Notes: generated by a model not told the origin, from the letters alone. Positions 44,506-55,205 are shown, counted from the first letter of the stretch. The stretch is 64,000 nucleotides of DNA from Tiliqua scincoides (GCF_035046505.1 NC_089823.1:30800388-30864387); one strand, 5' to 3'. Numbers and translations: made by a program.

Positions 44506-45499
44506 CTATGAAACTTATTAAATGCCATCAAAAGATGATTCTCATTGCATCCCAGACTTTTGCAGTGGGCTGCAATAGTTTAAAACAAATATAAAACAAT
44601 GGATAGGTGGGATAAAAATATCCAAATCAATATAACTGGTATATTATTAGACTGCAATCCTAAGCATGTTTACTAAGAAATAAGTTCTGCTTTCACCTCT
44701 GGGCCGCCTGAGGTCAATTATCCAATGAGATGAAATAAGCATGCCTAAACTCCCACCCCTTGAGGCATGGTCCAGTTCTCCCAAAACTCAGAGCTAGCTA
44801 GCTAACTCCATGACCTTCTCTATCCATCTCCATATAGGGGTAGGGCAGATTGCCACCTATGCCCCTAGGCAAATGTCTCAGTTTGCCGCCTCCTGTTGAC
44901 CTTAATGCTTCTTCTTAACTCAGGATCTTTGAAAAAAAGTTTTGAAGGCAACAACTACTGGTGCTCCTGCTGATGATATCACCACTCCTGCATGCAGGAG
45001 AAGTTCTGGCCCTCTGTTCCACCAATACCCCCTGAGCTAAACCTCTGGCAGGTGACCATAATTTCAATAAACTCTACATGGTGTAAGGCAGTGCTTCTCA
45101 CTGTGGTGCTTGCATGCACCAATAAAACAACGTATGCATTTTTTAAAAACAATCTTACATATGACCACCTTGAGATTCATTTTAGCTGTGTTTTATCAAT
45201 GTGCATGTACTTACCAGTAATCGGTGAGGGGGGAGAGAAAGAGGATGCAGATGCGTGAATGGAAACTGTGCATGCTCCAGTTTTAGGTTTAATTTTGGAA
45301 ATGCCAGTACTTGGATGAGGATTCGGGAACAGTGGACCCCAGAGCAGAGTCAATCTATAGCAGAATAAAGGCATTGAATGAGGGACATCTTTTCATCCAG
45401 AGCTGAATAATGACAAGATCGGCTCTTGGAGGAATTTCAAGGGTCCAGCAAATGAAACAATCATGTGTGCTCTCTATAAGTGATCATTACACACGAACC
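44506..45499. other. No gene seen
   Basis: A truncated 90-bp type AATCCTA piece lies at about 44,650-44,690 (CTGCAATCCTAAGCATG). The rest is unassigned. Confidence 0.45.
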
Positions 45500-45752
45500 G
45501 TGCAATCCTAGGCATGGTTGGTTGGTTGGCAACCTTCAGTCTCGAAAGACTATGGTATAAGCCTACAGCACCTGGTATTGCCAGGCGGTCTCCCATCCAA
45601 GTACTAACCAGGCCTGACCCTGCTTAGCTTCTGAGATCAGATGAGATCGGGCATGTGTAGGGTAACAGTTGCTGCCATGTCTACTCAGAAATCAGTCCTG
45701 TTGGGTTCAATGGGACTTACTTCCAGGAAAGCATGCATAGGATTACAAGCCT
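45500..45752. mobile_element. AATCCTA-type short MITE split by a 5S-SINE
   Basis: Left piece GTGCAATCCTAGGCATG ends at about 45,516; the right piece TGTCTACTCAGAAATCAG starts at about 45,679 and ends TAGGATTACAAGCCTG. Together they make one 90-bp unit, so the SINE came later. Confidence 0.75.
45517..45678 (-). mobile_element. 5S rRNA-derived SINE, copy A
   Basis: The minus strand reads TGGCAGCAACTGTTACCC, then AAGCTAAGCAGGGTCAGG (box A region), CCTGGTTAGTACTTGGATGG and GGGAGACCGCCTGG (box C region), and GGTGCTGTAGGCTTA: about 95 bases of vertebrate 5S rRNA. It continues into the tail ATACCATAGTCTTTCGAGAC and GAAGGTTGCCAAC, then (CCAA)n. The internal RNA polymerase III promoter region looks whole. 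It is a SINE, not a 5S gene, because the first 30 bases diverge and a LINE-type tail is attached. 5S-derived SINEs (SINE3 type) are known in other vertebrates. Confidence 0.92.
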
Positions 45753-46002
45753 GAATCAATGCTGCCATCTTGGTCATGGTCCTGTTCTATCACATACTTA
45801 GGGTGGACCTGTTCACAAGGCCAAATGAAGCAGTCGTCCAAGGCAGCAGAATGGTGGTGGGCATCCATCTCTGCCCTCCTGCTTATTTCCACAACATTTG
45901 GCATGCCACCTCAGGCATCAGGAGGCCCTGGCCCAGCCCTGCTTAGTTCAGTGGCTACTGTAGCCCCTTCCTGTGTCACAGAAATGAAATCAGATCCATG
46001 AT

Positions 46003-46160
46003 GGTTGGTTGGCAACCTTCAGTCTCGAAAGACTATGGTATAAGCCTACAGCACCCGGTATTCCCAGGTGGTCTCCCATCCAAGTACTAACCAGGCCTGA
46101 CCCTGCTTAGCTTCCGAGATCAGACGAGATCCGGCATGTGCAGGGTAACAGTTGCTGCCA
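46003..46160 (-). mobile_element. 5S rRNA-derived SINE, copy B
   Basis: Same structure as copy A. It keeps CGGATCTCGTCTGATCTCGG and the GGGAATACCGGGTGCTGTAG of 5S better than copy A does. The tail ends GTTGCCAACCAACCA. The duplication GATCCATGAT stands at 45993-46002 and 46162-46171, allowing one or two ambiguous bases at the junction. Confidence 0.93.
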
Positions 46161-46207
46161 TGATCCATGATAAATTCACAGTAACAGATGTAAACTTTTC
46201 AGTAGAA

Positions 46208-46380
46208 CAGTCGTTCTCACACTTTTAGCACCAGGATCCACTTTTTAGAAAATACAATGGTAGCCTCAAGTCTAGCACATTAAAAATGAAATATTGAAAT
46301 GGATGGTGATCTACCTGAAATTGGTTCGCGATTCACCTAGTGGGTCATGACTAGGTGACTGCAATGTTTGAGAAACACTG
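46208..46380 (-). mobile_element. hAT-type non-autonomous element (hAT-B), copy 3, internally deleted
   Basis: Ends CAGTCGTTCTCACAC and GTTTGAGAAACACTG. CAGTAGAA is duplicated perfectly at 46200-46207 and 46381-46388. At 173 bp it lacks the middle of the 378-bp form, including the captured AATCCTA half. Confidence 0.9.
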
Positions 46381-46669
46381 CAGTAGAACATTCCTCTTTT
46401 TCACTTCACTCCACAGGAGCAGCATGCCCCTCTCAGGAGGCAACACCATCAAGAGGTGGCTCTGTGGTCCTCCAGTTCTACTGCTGGGTGTTATCAATCA
46501 CGTTTAGCCTGGTGGTTTCTTACAGAATTCAGCATCCAACCCACTTTTTTCTCCAAGACTTCCAGACCTCTCCTCCTTGTCTTATTGTTTTCTTTTCTTT
46601 TGTTCTAAATGCAATGAAATCTCTAAGACACAGAAGAGGGATTTTCTTGGCAGATAGTCAAGCCAGCAA

Positions 46670-46816
46670 CTGTAACCCTGCACATGCCTGATCTCATCTG
46701 ATCTTGGAAGCTAAGCAGGGTCAGGCCTGGTTAGTACTTGGATGGGAGACCGCCTGGCAATACCGGGTGCTGTAGGCTTATACCATAGTCTTTCGAGACT
46801 GAAGGTTGCCAACTAT
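46670..46816 (+). mobile_element. 5S rRNA-derived SINE, copy C
   Basis: Plus-strand copy lacking about nine bases of the head. It reads GAAGCTAAGCAGGGTCAGGC, GGATGGGAGACCGCCTGG, TACCGGGTGCTGTAGGC and then the shared tail to TTGCCAAC. A perfect 15-bp duplication TAGTCAAGCCAGCAA flanks it (46655-46669 and 46817-46831), typical of LINE-driven insertion. Confidence 0.94.
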
Positions 46817-46831
46817 TAGTCAAGCCAGCAA

Positions 46832-48263
46832 ACCTCAGTTTCTTGGAACGAAATCAGAGAGGAGAGAATTCTTTGAGCTTCCAAAGGGAAGCAAGAAAAG
46901 TCACAGCCAGTTCATTCTCTCCCCCTCCCCCCTTTTCCTTTCTTATCACAAACACAGAGGCGCCTCCTTCCGGCCCAGGATTACACCACAATATGGCAGG
47001 CCTGTCAATATTTCTCTCTGATGCATGAGGAGAACATGAAGACTTCTTTACACACGCACACAGAAACAGTATATATTTTTAAACTGCATACATTCTCAAA
47101 ATTAAGCTGTCAAGGGGGGCAAAGAGGGTTAACTGACATATATTAAGAACAGATGGAAATTCAACATTTCTGCATCTTCACCTAGGGGCAAAACCAGTTA
47201 TTCTGGTTCATACCAGCAGGCTGGCATCCTGTCTACTCTCTTCTGAGGATCGTTACTAAATGCTTCTCAGAATAGGAAGCAGCATTGTGATTGATATGTC
47301 TCTGAAAGAAAACAATGTTGAATATGTTCGCACAGTGTATTATATTGGACACTAATTTTAAAAATCGAATGTGTAGATCTGAATGTTTTAAAAAAAATAA
47401 AATTCAGTGCATATCACATGGAAGAAGGAAGTGATTTGCTCAGGAGTAGCCTGTGGCAAGGCAGGAGACTTACCTCTAGTAACTAGCCCATGAGAGTTTA
47501 GTGAGAAACTACTTCCCACTGACCCAACGCATCCACTTATTTGGGTAACACTTGTATGATTTGGCCAAAATCGTATGAAATGCAGCACACAATATCTTAC
47601 CACAATGTTGAACAATGTCCGTACTGCTCTGTTCCTGACTGCTTAGCACAGTATGAATCAGTCCTTACCATTTAAAACTTGTTGAATACCAAACAGCTCC
47701 AGGCATATCAATCAAAACTCTTTCAAAAATTAGCAGCTACAGATTTTTTTTTAACAGGTCCTTGCATATTTATAAAAGGGGAGAAGTCCCTTTAAGTTGA
47801 ATTTCACCAAGAAGTATGACAAAATGCTTCCAAAATGCATTCTGTCACAGCCGAACCTATTTTCATTCTCTCCCTTGCCATCTTGATTTTTAGCATTTCT
47901 AGTGTTTATCTCCACAGTTTGAAAAAAATATGAGCTTTTGCATTCTTTGTGGGATTAGCAAGAGGTACCTTCTCACATACTGTTAGATGTATGTGAAGCC
48001 CAGGTATTGCCAGGGAATATCTCTACCAGAGAAGCTGGAAATATTGAATTCTCCCATTGGAATGTTTGCAATCAGAAGCAAGACTTTTTTGAGTGGTCAG
48101 GGCTGACAAAGGTTCAGCCTTTTGTGGGCATGTTCAAACCTTTGTAAGTGATCAAACCAGGATGACCAGATGTCTTCTTTTTTTAGTCTCATGTCCTGGA
48201 AAAGAATTTAAATGTCTTCCTTTTCCCTGTGAGCAGGCAGCATATAGCCTTCTTGTAATTAAT
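46832..48263. other. No gene seen
   Basis: Unassigned A+T-rich sequence. Confidence 0.5.
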
Positions 48264-48279
48264 AAATTATATGTAACAT

Positions 48280-48795
48280 GTTGGCAACCTTCAGTCTCGA
48301 AAGACTATGGTATCGCGCTCTGAATGGTGGTTTTGGAACAGCGTCTAGTGTGGCTGAAAAGGCCGATTCGGGAGTGACAATCCCTTCCACACCGGGAGCA
48401 AGTGCAGTCTCTCCCTGGTTTATCTCCCTGGCTATGGGCCTTCCTTCTTTGCCTCTTAGCCTCAGACTGTTGGCCAAGTGTCTCTTCAAACTGGGAAAGG
48501 CCATGCTGCACAGCCTGCCTCCAAGCGGGCCGCTCAGAGGCCAGAGTTTCCCACTTGTTGAGGTCCACTCCTAAGGCCTTCAGATCCCTCTTGCAGATTT
48601 CCTTGTATCGCAGCTGTGGTCTACCTGTAGGGCACATTCCTTGCATGAGTTCTCCATAGAGGAGATCCTTTGGGATCCGGCCATCATCCATTCTCACAAC
48701 ATGACCGAGCCAATGCAGGTGTCTCTGTTTCAGCAGTACGTACATGCTAGGGATTCCAGCTCATTCCAGACCAAACAGCCACCAGGGTATGTAAC
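48280..48795 (-). pseudogene. LINE with C-terminal zinc finger, 5'-truncated copy
   Basis: The minus-strand frame from 48745 reads MYVLLKQRHLHWLGHVVRMD, DGRIPKDLLYGELMQG, PTGRPQLRYKEICKRDLKAL, SERPAWRQAVQHGLSQFEET and the zinc-finger-like CSRCGRDCHSRIGLFSHTRR, stopping at 48,305. Just upstream the reading GAA TGA GCT shows the same TGA as the 37.1-kb copy. The tail GATACCATAGTCTTTCGAG... ends at TTGCCAACA. A 16-bp duplication AAATTATATGTAA(C/T)AT flanks it (48264-48279 and 48796-48811). About 28 bases at its 5' junction are not LINE sequence in the expected sense. It is dead through truncation. Confidence 0.88.
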
Positions 48796-48811
48796 AAATT
48801 ATATGTAATAT

Positions 48812-50342
48812 AGCTTTAAATTTAATAATAAGTAAATATAGCATTTAAATGAACCACATGAAATCAATATACAAGTGTTTTTAGCTTTTATTTTTTCATG
48901 TCCTACATTTTTCTTGGATGTCCTACAGTTTGGTGTGGCTTGTCTCCATTTGCAGTTATGACATCTGATCCCCTGGGATCCAACTGACTGTCCATTAAAG
49001 TCCCCTGCTTTTGCAAGCATTTGCTTGTAACATGTGTAGTGGCTCAGCTCAAACACTGGGATGGTCTTGCATCTCCAGTTCCTTCTAGTTTTCCTTCCTT
49101 CCTTCCAATGAAGAGCATTCAGTGGATGCTCTTATATCCCAACATTTCTGATTGTGTTCACAAAACCATCTCAGAAAAAGTCTCTTTGCAAGTGAATCCT
49201 AAAGGCCAAACTACATGTTATCTTACATGTAGTTTTTTTTCTCCCCAAACTGAAATGGTAGCCAGAGGACAATCTGGATCAGAACTATGGTGTGGGAGGT
49301 GTTTAACCATTTTTAACTTCGACCATTTTTTCCTGCCATGGTCTTGATCTTTCTCTCTGCAGCCATTTCCTCCCATTACTGCCAATAGTAGTTTTTCACC
49401 CAGAAAAAAAAAGATAGCATTCTGTTGCTTCCCCAATCTGGACTGGGACTGCAGTGGGACTCAAGCCTGCATGAGGGGGCTGAAAAAAAGGGGGTGCAGG
49501 GTTAAAACCATATTTTAATGAATCATGTTAGGCCCTAAGATGAGTTTTTGGGTTGTGACAATCCTGTGACAATCCTCATACACTTCCCTCTTCTCTTTGG
49601 CTTCCTTGAGCAAAATGTATCACTTTCGACTGAGCTGTGAAGTTTGTTTGGGCAACATGATGCCTTTTTATGTGCTTCAATCAAGACTTCACAGCACATA
49701 TCACTTGGCTCTAGAGGCAGACATCATTCTTTCAAGCATGTGCATATCTTTTTTCTCCCCAACCAGATTAAGGAAAATCGATGCGTTCTTGAGAACTACA
49801 TAAAAATACTGCACCTGCTTTTCTGCATAAACTTCCAACACTACACATTTTCCTTCAAAGCAGGAAAGTCTGTTTTTCCATGTACCTTTTTCTCATAACT
49901 TTCCCTTCTTTGATGTCACATGGCTGATGTCTAGAGTGGATCCAGGTGGGGATCCCATATGCACCCCTTGTGATAATCTCGTTAGATGCCATACACATCA
50001 ATGATGCTTTAAGAATGAATGACATTAGCAGGGAGGGAGATTATTAGAAGACAAAGCAATAACCCTAGCCAAGTGAATCCTCTCAGTGAGCCAAGTCTTC
50101 ATGCAAACACTACATTCATCTCCACTCAGCTCTCACTTTTTGATTTTGATTTGCCTCTGACTGTAAAGGACAATTCCTTCCAAATTGCTGGAAAGAAATG
50201 TTCATAAGCATAACTACACATAAAATTTTGGAGAAGGCACAGACCTAGAATTGCTGAGCACACATGGGAGTACTTTTGCACCCGAAAAACAAGGAAACTG
50301 AGAAGGTAATCGCAAGGAGAATGAAGAAATGGTAAATGAAAC
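48812..50342. other. No gene seen
   Basis: Unassigned A+T-rich sequence; short frames only. Confidence 0.5.
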
Positions 50343-50567
50343 AGGGATATAGGACACTGACTCAGTACAGAGTCAGACCAATGGTCCATCTAGCTCAGTG
50401 TTTCTCTAACTGTGGGTCAGGACCTGCTAGGTGGGTCACGAGCCTATTTCAGGCGGGTCCCCATTCATTTCAATATTTTATTTTTCATTTATAAGACTTG
50501 ATGCTACAATGGCATGTGACTACATTTGGGGAAAATGTTATAGATCTGTACTTTTAACAGGCTAGTA

Positions 50568-51107
50568 CAGAGGTTTTCAAACTGGGGGCATCACGACGCC
50601 CCAGTCAGAGGGCCCTGGCTTCTGCCCCTTGAAGGGGCGGGGCAGCGAGGAGGCGGGGGAAGGCAGTGATGCGATCCCCAGGATTGTGTCGCTCAGGAGG
50701 CTGCAGGGGGTTGGCTGTACATACCAGAGCCTCCTGCAGCCTCCCGGGGGTGCGGGGAGCCCTGCATGACCTTCTGCAGAGTTCCCCAAAGCTTAAGAAG
50801 TGAAAGTGGAGCGATTGCACTCCATGTCCAGTTTTGCAGGGGCGGGGCGTGATCGCTCCACTTTTGCTTTCAAAGCTTTAGGGAGACCTGCAGATAGTTG
50901 TGCAGGGCTCCCCACATCCCCAGGAGGCTGCAGGAAGCTCTGGTAAGTACAGCAAAGCCCCTGCAGACCCTTGAGCAACGTGATCCTGGGGATCGCGTCG
51001 CTGCCTTCCCCCCCGCTCCCGCTGCTTCCCCCTCGCCCCGCAAGGACTTAGAGCGGTTTTCAAACTCCCTGAGAGTTTCAAACTCCCTGAGAGTTTGAAA
51101 ACTGCTG
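50568..51107. mobile_element. Fold-back hAT-type element, 540 bp
   Basis: Ends CAGAGGTTTTCAAACTGG and GAGTTTGAAAACTGCTG, with flanks GGCTAGTA and AACTAGTA (6 of 8). Two long inverted arms face each other: about 50655-50790 and about 50883-51030. Matching blocks include GCGATCCCCAGGAT against ATCCTGGGGATCGCG and CTCCTGCAGCCTCC against GGAGGCTGCAGGA. It is much more GC-rich than its host. A duplicated CAAACTCCCTGAGAGTTT lies beside the right end. Overlapping frames reflect the palindrome, not a gene. A likely relative's terminus lies at 62,049-62,094. Confidence 0.8.
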
Positions 51108-51185
51108 AACTAGTATGTATATGCTTTGAACAATGATAGTAAATAGAACTTACTCCTGAGTAAGTCTGGGTGGGATTGCAGCCTA

Positions 51186-52482
51186 CGAGGGTCACCCAGA
51201 AAGTAATGCACCACTTTAGATATACATTATTTGAATTTTCAGGAGTGCGCACACAAATTTTTGGTTTCTTCAGACAGATAGCGTAGCTGCAGCAGTGTTT
51301 CGAAATGGCGTCTGTAAGTGATGTACGTTACAAGCAGCGTGTCGTCATTGGATTTCTCACTGCGGAGAAAGAAACTGTTGGGAACATTCACAAACGTTTG
51401 TGTACAGTTTATGGAGAATCTGCAGTCGACAGAAGTACGATTAGTCGCTGAGCACAGAGGGTGAGGCCATTAGAAGGCGGTTTGGCAGAGCCCCAAGATT
51501 TGCAGCGTTCGGGGCGGCCATCCACGGCTGTCACACCTGACAAGACGCAGCTTGCTGATGTGCTCATTCGTGAGGACTGACGCATAACGACTAGGCAGTT
51601 GGCGCTGAAGCTGTCAATCAGCAAAGGAAGTGTGGATGCAATCATCCGTGCTCTTGATTACTCAAAAGTGTGTGCACGATGGGTTCCGCACTGTCTTACG
51701 GTGGACCACAAATCTCTCAGAAAAAACATTTCTTCTGAGTTGCTGAAATGTTTTGAAGATGAGAGGGAAGCGTTCTTGTCCAGGATTGTGACAGGTGATG
51801 AAACCTGGGTTCACCATTTTGAGCCCGAAACAAAACGACAGTCGATGGAATGGCGTCATCCTCAATCTCCACAGAAGAAAAAATTCAAAGCAACTGCTTC
51901 CACCGGTAAGGTCATGATCACTGTGTTTTGGGACTGTGAGGGCATCATACTCATTGATGTGATGCCAAGAGGCAGCACCATTAATTCTGAAGCTTATGTG
52001 AAGACATTAACCAAACTCAAGAAGCGCTTCCAGCGACTTCGGCGCCATAACAACCCAGGTGAATGTTTGATTCAACATGATAACGCTCAGCCTCACACAA
52101 GTTTGAGGACTTTGGAACACATCACTAAACAGGGTTGGACTGTGTTACCCCATCCGCCCTACAGCCCTGACCTAGCTCCCTCAGACTTTCACTTGTTTGG
52201 GCCATTAAAGGATGCCATTTGCGGAAGACATTTTGAGGATGACGAAGAGGTGATTCACACAGTGCAGAAATGGCTTCGTGACCAGAACAAGGAGTGGTAC
52301 CGACAGGGCATACATGCCCTTGTGTCTCGCTGGAGGAAGGCCATAGAACTGGACGGAGACTACATGGAAAAATAGGGAGTGTAGAAGAAACATCATTCTT
52401 TCTTGTGTGTAAGTTTCATTATGTTCAATAAATAATTGTTGAAGAAAAAAAATGTGGTGCATTACTTTCTGGGCGACCCTCG
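51186..52482 (+). mobile_element. Mariner-family transposon, near-complete, 1297 bp
   Basis: A cut-and-paste DNA transposon of the Tc1/mariner superfamily. The terminal inverted repeats begin CGAGGGTC(A/G)CCCAGAAAG and match at 28 of 29 bases; the single difference is at position 9. TA target duplications flank it (51184-51185 and 52483-52484). It contains one transposase frame (next entry) and an AATAAA at about 52427. It sits inside the hAT-B copy. The length is normal for mariner, with no internal deletion seen, so this is a young or well-kept copy. Confidence 0.96.
51305..52375 (+). pseudogene. Mariner transposase with two in-frame stops
   Basis: Would bind the inverted repeats and catalyse excision and insertion at TA. 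ATG at 51305 (MASVSDVRYKQRVVIGF) opens a frame of 356 codons, the usual mariner length. The N-terminal helix-turn-helix region holds two TGA stops: 51449-51451 (probably from TGG, after STISR) and 51578-51580 (probably from CGA, after IRED). From 51599 the frame is open for 258 codons. It contains ARWVPHCL (the WVPHxL linker motif), VTGDETW (first catalytic Asp), QHDNAQPHT (second) and YSPDLAPSDFHLFG (third). Exactly 34 residues separate the last two Asp, giving the D,D34D signature. No frameshift was seen. The catalytic domain looks intact and ends DGDYMEK. Confidence 0.95.
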
Positions 52483-52766
52483 TACAATTGTTAAAACTGT
52501 TCCTGTTTGATGACGTCACTTCCAGTCATGATTCACTTCCGGTGGGTCCTGACATATTCTCATTCTACAAAGTGGGTCCCAGTGCTAAAAGTTTGAGAAC
52601 CACTGATCTAGCTCAGTATAGTTGAGACTGACAGGTAAGGTCTCTCCAAAGTTTCAGGATGGATTTTTTTTTCCTCTTTCCTATGTGGAGACGCTGTGCA
52701 TTGAACTTGAACCATCTTCATACTATGCAGATGCTCTTCCAGTGAGCTCACAACCCTCTCTATCAT

Positions 52767-53230
52767 AGTGAGGAATAAGCAGATTGGGGATTAGAGTAAT
52801 TTACAAACGAAGAAACAAACCAAACACTCAATCAATCATATACATAGTGCACCTGTTGAAGGCAGTATTTAGTTAAGACTTGACAAATCTCCTGAAAGCT
52901 AAAACAGAAAAGACCTGATGGGCCTAACTTAGAAGGGAAATCCACAAAATGGACCATCACTGGAAGGGCCCTGATCTTTATGTCTTAACTTCACATGTCT
53001 ACAGAGAACGGGGAATGGCCAAATCAGAAGACCCAAAGAAACAGGGAAGTTCATATGGAATAAAGCAATCCACAAGAATGCTCAGACTATTTAATTATTC
53101 AAGAATTAGACCCACACTTTAAATTGTGCCCAGAAAATATTTGATAACAGTCTTTCTTCCAGAATGTGGTACTTTAGTCTTTACACAAACTGGTAAGCTT
53201 CTGAACAAAGGATGTTCTGCAACACTCACA
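52767..53230. other. No gene seen
   Basis: Unassigned sequence. Confidence 0.5.
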
Positions 53231-53405
53231 GCCCAATCTTCCACCTAATGATGCAGCTGTGCTGATGTAGCTCATGCTGAATCCAATGTTGGTGGTGAGG
53301 GGCAATAAGAAGGCCAGCACTTTTAATTTACCTCTGGCTAAACCTTCTGGCCACCTATGTGTCTCCTTGGACCCTACATAGGTGGCGTAAATCCAAGTAG
53401 AGAAA
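53231..53405. repeat. AATCC-type longer repeat fragment
   Basis: Begins CAGCCCAATCTTCCACC and has GCCACCTATGTGTCTCCTTG and CTACATAGGTGGCGTAA, in the order of the 3.68- and 13.8-kb copies but strongly diverged. Confidence 0.45.
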
Positions 53406-54404
53406 GGCGTGAGGCAGGCTCAAAAAGGTGGGATAGGAATTGATGTGTGCCTTTGCTGCTGAAAACTACCCTCTCCAGCCTGCTAACTGCCTCCAGCACT
53501 CCCCCCTTATTGGAACTGCCCCCTTCCTGGAACACTCAAGAACTTTCCCTTCCTAGCCCCACCTCCAACCTACTGACACCAGCAAGACTTCCAAGAGCCG
53601 CTAGCATGCACACCCAACTCCTTTCTATTTGCAACACAGGGAGGGGCTTGTGATGGCTTGTCAGTTTTTTGCACCACTGCAAAGGTCCTTGAGCTACTGG
53701 AGCATGAGTTCCAGCAGTGCAGGGCCTAGATAGATTTTGGACCATTCATTAACTGCTTGATATGTCACTGAGGCAAGCTTTTAGAGATCAATCTACCTAT
53801 TGATGCTGGCTGGATGAACTGAAGTCACATATGGAGCTGGGAGGGAGACAAAAGAGCCAGTTTGAAAAACAATATGCATAAAATACTCATACTGTCTGAT
53901 GCATCTTTTCTCTCCGTGCAGATAGTGTGATTCATCTTTTTCCATGCATTTTTCCTCACAGCTTCTAGACTTATCTATTTAAATCTCACACCTCTGGTGC
54001 TGTGGTGTGTGTGTGTGTGTGTGTGTGTGTGTCAGACAGACAGACAGAGAAGACAATTCAATATTTCCTATTTCCTTTTAGTATTGGCTTGGAATCCCCC
54101 CCCCCCAAAGCAGTTGGTGTTGATGCCACCACTGGGTGCCTTGCCTTGCTACCCATCCTGGTAAGTAGGGGAACCCCGCAAAAATGTTTTGCATTGGGCC
54201 CTGCAGCTTCTGAGTCTTCTTAAACAGCAGCAGCAACAGCAGATTTATTTCTGTATTTAATAAAACATATGTTTACTTTTCATACTTTTTACCCTCATTC
54301 CCTGCTCAAAAAATGCTGAAACGTATACGTTTGACTGGTATCAAACCACCATTTATTCTCCCCCCCCACCACCACTGTACAGTAGTTGTTTCTGTCTGGT
54401 CTTT
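53406..54404. other. No gene seen; (GT)n then (CAGA)n at 54005-54050
   Basis: A 28-base GT run is followed by a short CAGA run. The rest is unassigned and partly C-rich. Confidence 0.6.
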
Positions 54405-54412
54405 TTCTAGAG

Positions 54413-54729
54413 CAGGGGTCTCCAAACTTTTTGGCCAGAGGGCCGCATCAAATATCTGGCTTGGTGCGGAGGGCTGGAAAAAAAAGTTAAATATAAAATT
54501 TAAATAAATTAGAGATGGAACTTAGATGAGTGAACAAATGAATGAATGGGCTCATTCATTCAACCTCTCTGATCCTCAGAACCCCCTCCAGACACAATCA
54601 GAGCATGGTTCTGGTTATGTTCAGTTGAGTGAGCCAGAGGCTTTCAGGGGACAAGAGGTTGGCCGCAGGCTGGAAAGAGGCTTGCTGCGGGCCACATCTG
54701 GCCTCCTGGCCGGTGTTTGGAGACCCCTG
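54413..54729. mobile_element. hAT-type non-autonomous element, 317 bp
   Basis: Ends CAGGGGTCTCCAAAC and GTTTGGAGACCCCTG are perfect 15-bp inverted repeats. Flanks TTCTAGAG and TTCTAGAA agree at 7 of 8. Subterminal GGCCAGAGGGCCGCAT and GCGGGCCACATCTGGCC also mirror. No transposase. Confidence 0.9.
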
Positions 54730-55105
54730 TTCTAGAAGAATCTCTCTTATTTAGAAAGGGAGGGAGGTTGCTCTGAATTCTCAAGTCAGTGCTTGCTTTT
54801 GCCACTACTCTTCACAAAACCTCTACAGATGCTCGGTGTAGCCTTAGGAGTAGCTTCTGGAATGAAAGCGGTTCAGTTAGGCTGCCCCTTTATTGTTTCT
54901 CGGGATCGCTCTGTGTTGTATTTGGCTTCTCCTTAATTCCAATTGAACTAGAGACCTGTTCAGACATTATAAATCTGGTTATAAAGAAAAGTCCTGCTGA
55001 GTCAGGCCAAAGGCCCACCAACTGTATCTAGGAAACAGGGAAAAAAGACATCTTTTCTGCTGTTGCTCCTCTGAAACTGGTATACTGCCACTGAGCCGGA
55101 AGGTA

Positions 55106-55155
55106 CAACATAACATAACATAACATAACATAACATAACATAACATAACATAACT
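55106..55155. repeat. (AACAT)n microsatellite, about 10 units
   Basis: An uninterrupted five-base repeat inside the old CR1 fragment. It makes long false frames rich in Met-Leu-Cys-Tyr on the minus strand. Confidence 0.95.
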
Positions 55156-55205
55156 GAACCTGATTGGATGATACCTGATTCTAATATTGTGAGAGAATGG
55201 AAAAA

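Larger units (their letters stand above)
50396..52605 (+). mobile_element. hAT-type non-autonomous element (hAT-B), copy 4, holding two later insertions
   Basis: Ends CAGTGTTTCTCTAACTG and TTTGAGAACCACTG. ATCTAGCT is duplicated perfectly at 50388-50395 and 52606-52613. Without the two insertions its pieces total about 373 bp, matching the 378-bp copy at 38,954. The pieces are 50396-50567, 51108-51185 and 52483-52605. Confidence 0.9.
50343..52766 (-). mobile_element. tRNA-derived SINE split by a nest of DNA transposons
   Basis: The minus-strand head lies at 52606-52766: GGTTGTGAGCTCACTGGAAG (A box), CATCTGCATAG, GGTTCAAGTTC (B box), ACTTTGGAGAGACCTTACC and CTCAACTATACTGAGC. Its tail is at 50343-50395: GGACCATTGGTCTGACTC, AGTCAGTGTCCTATATCCC. 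The split falls exactly at the 8-bp target duplication ATCTAGCT of the hAT-B element. Confidence 0.82.

Noticed and set aside
45531-46800. Functional 5S rRNA genes
   Set aside because: The first 30 bases do not match 5S, a LINE-type tail is fused at the 3' end, and target duplications show retrotransposition.
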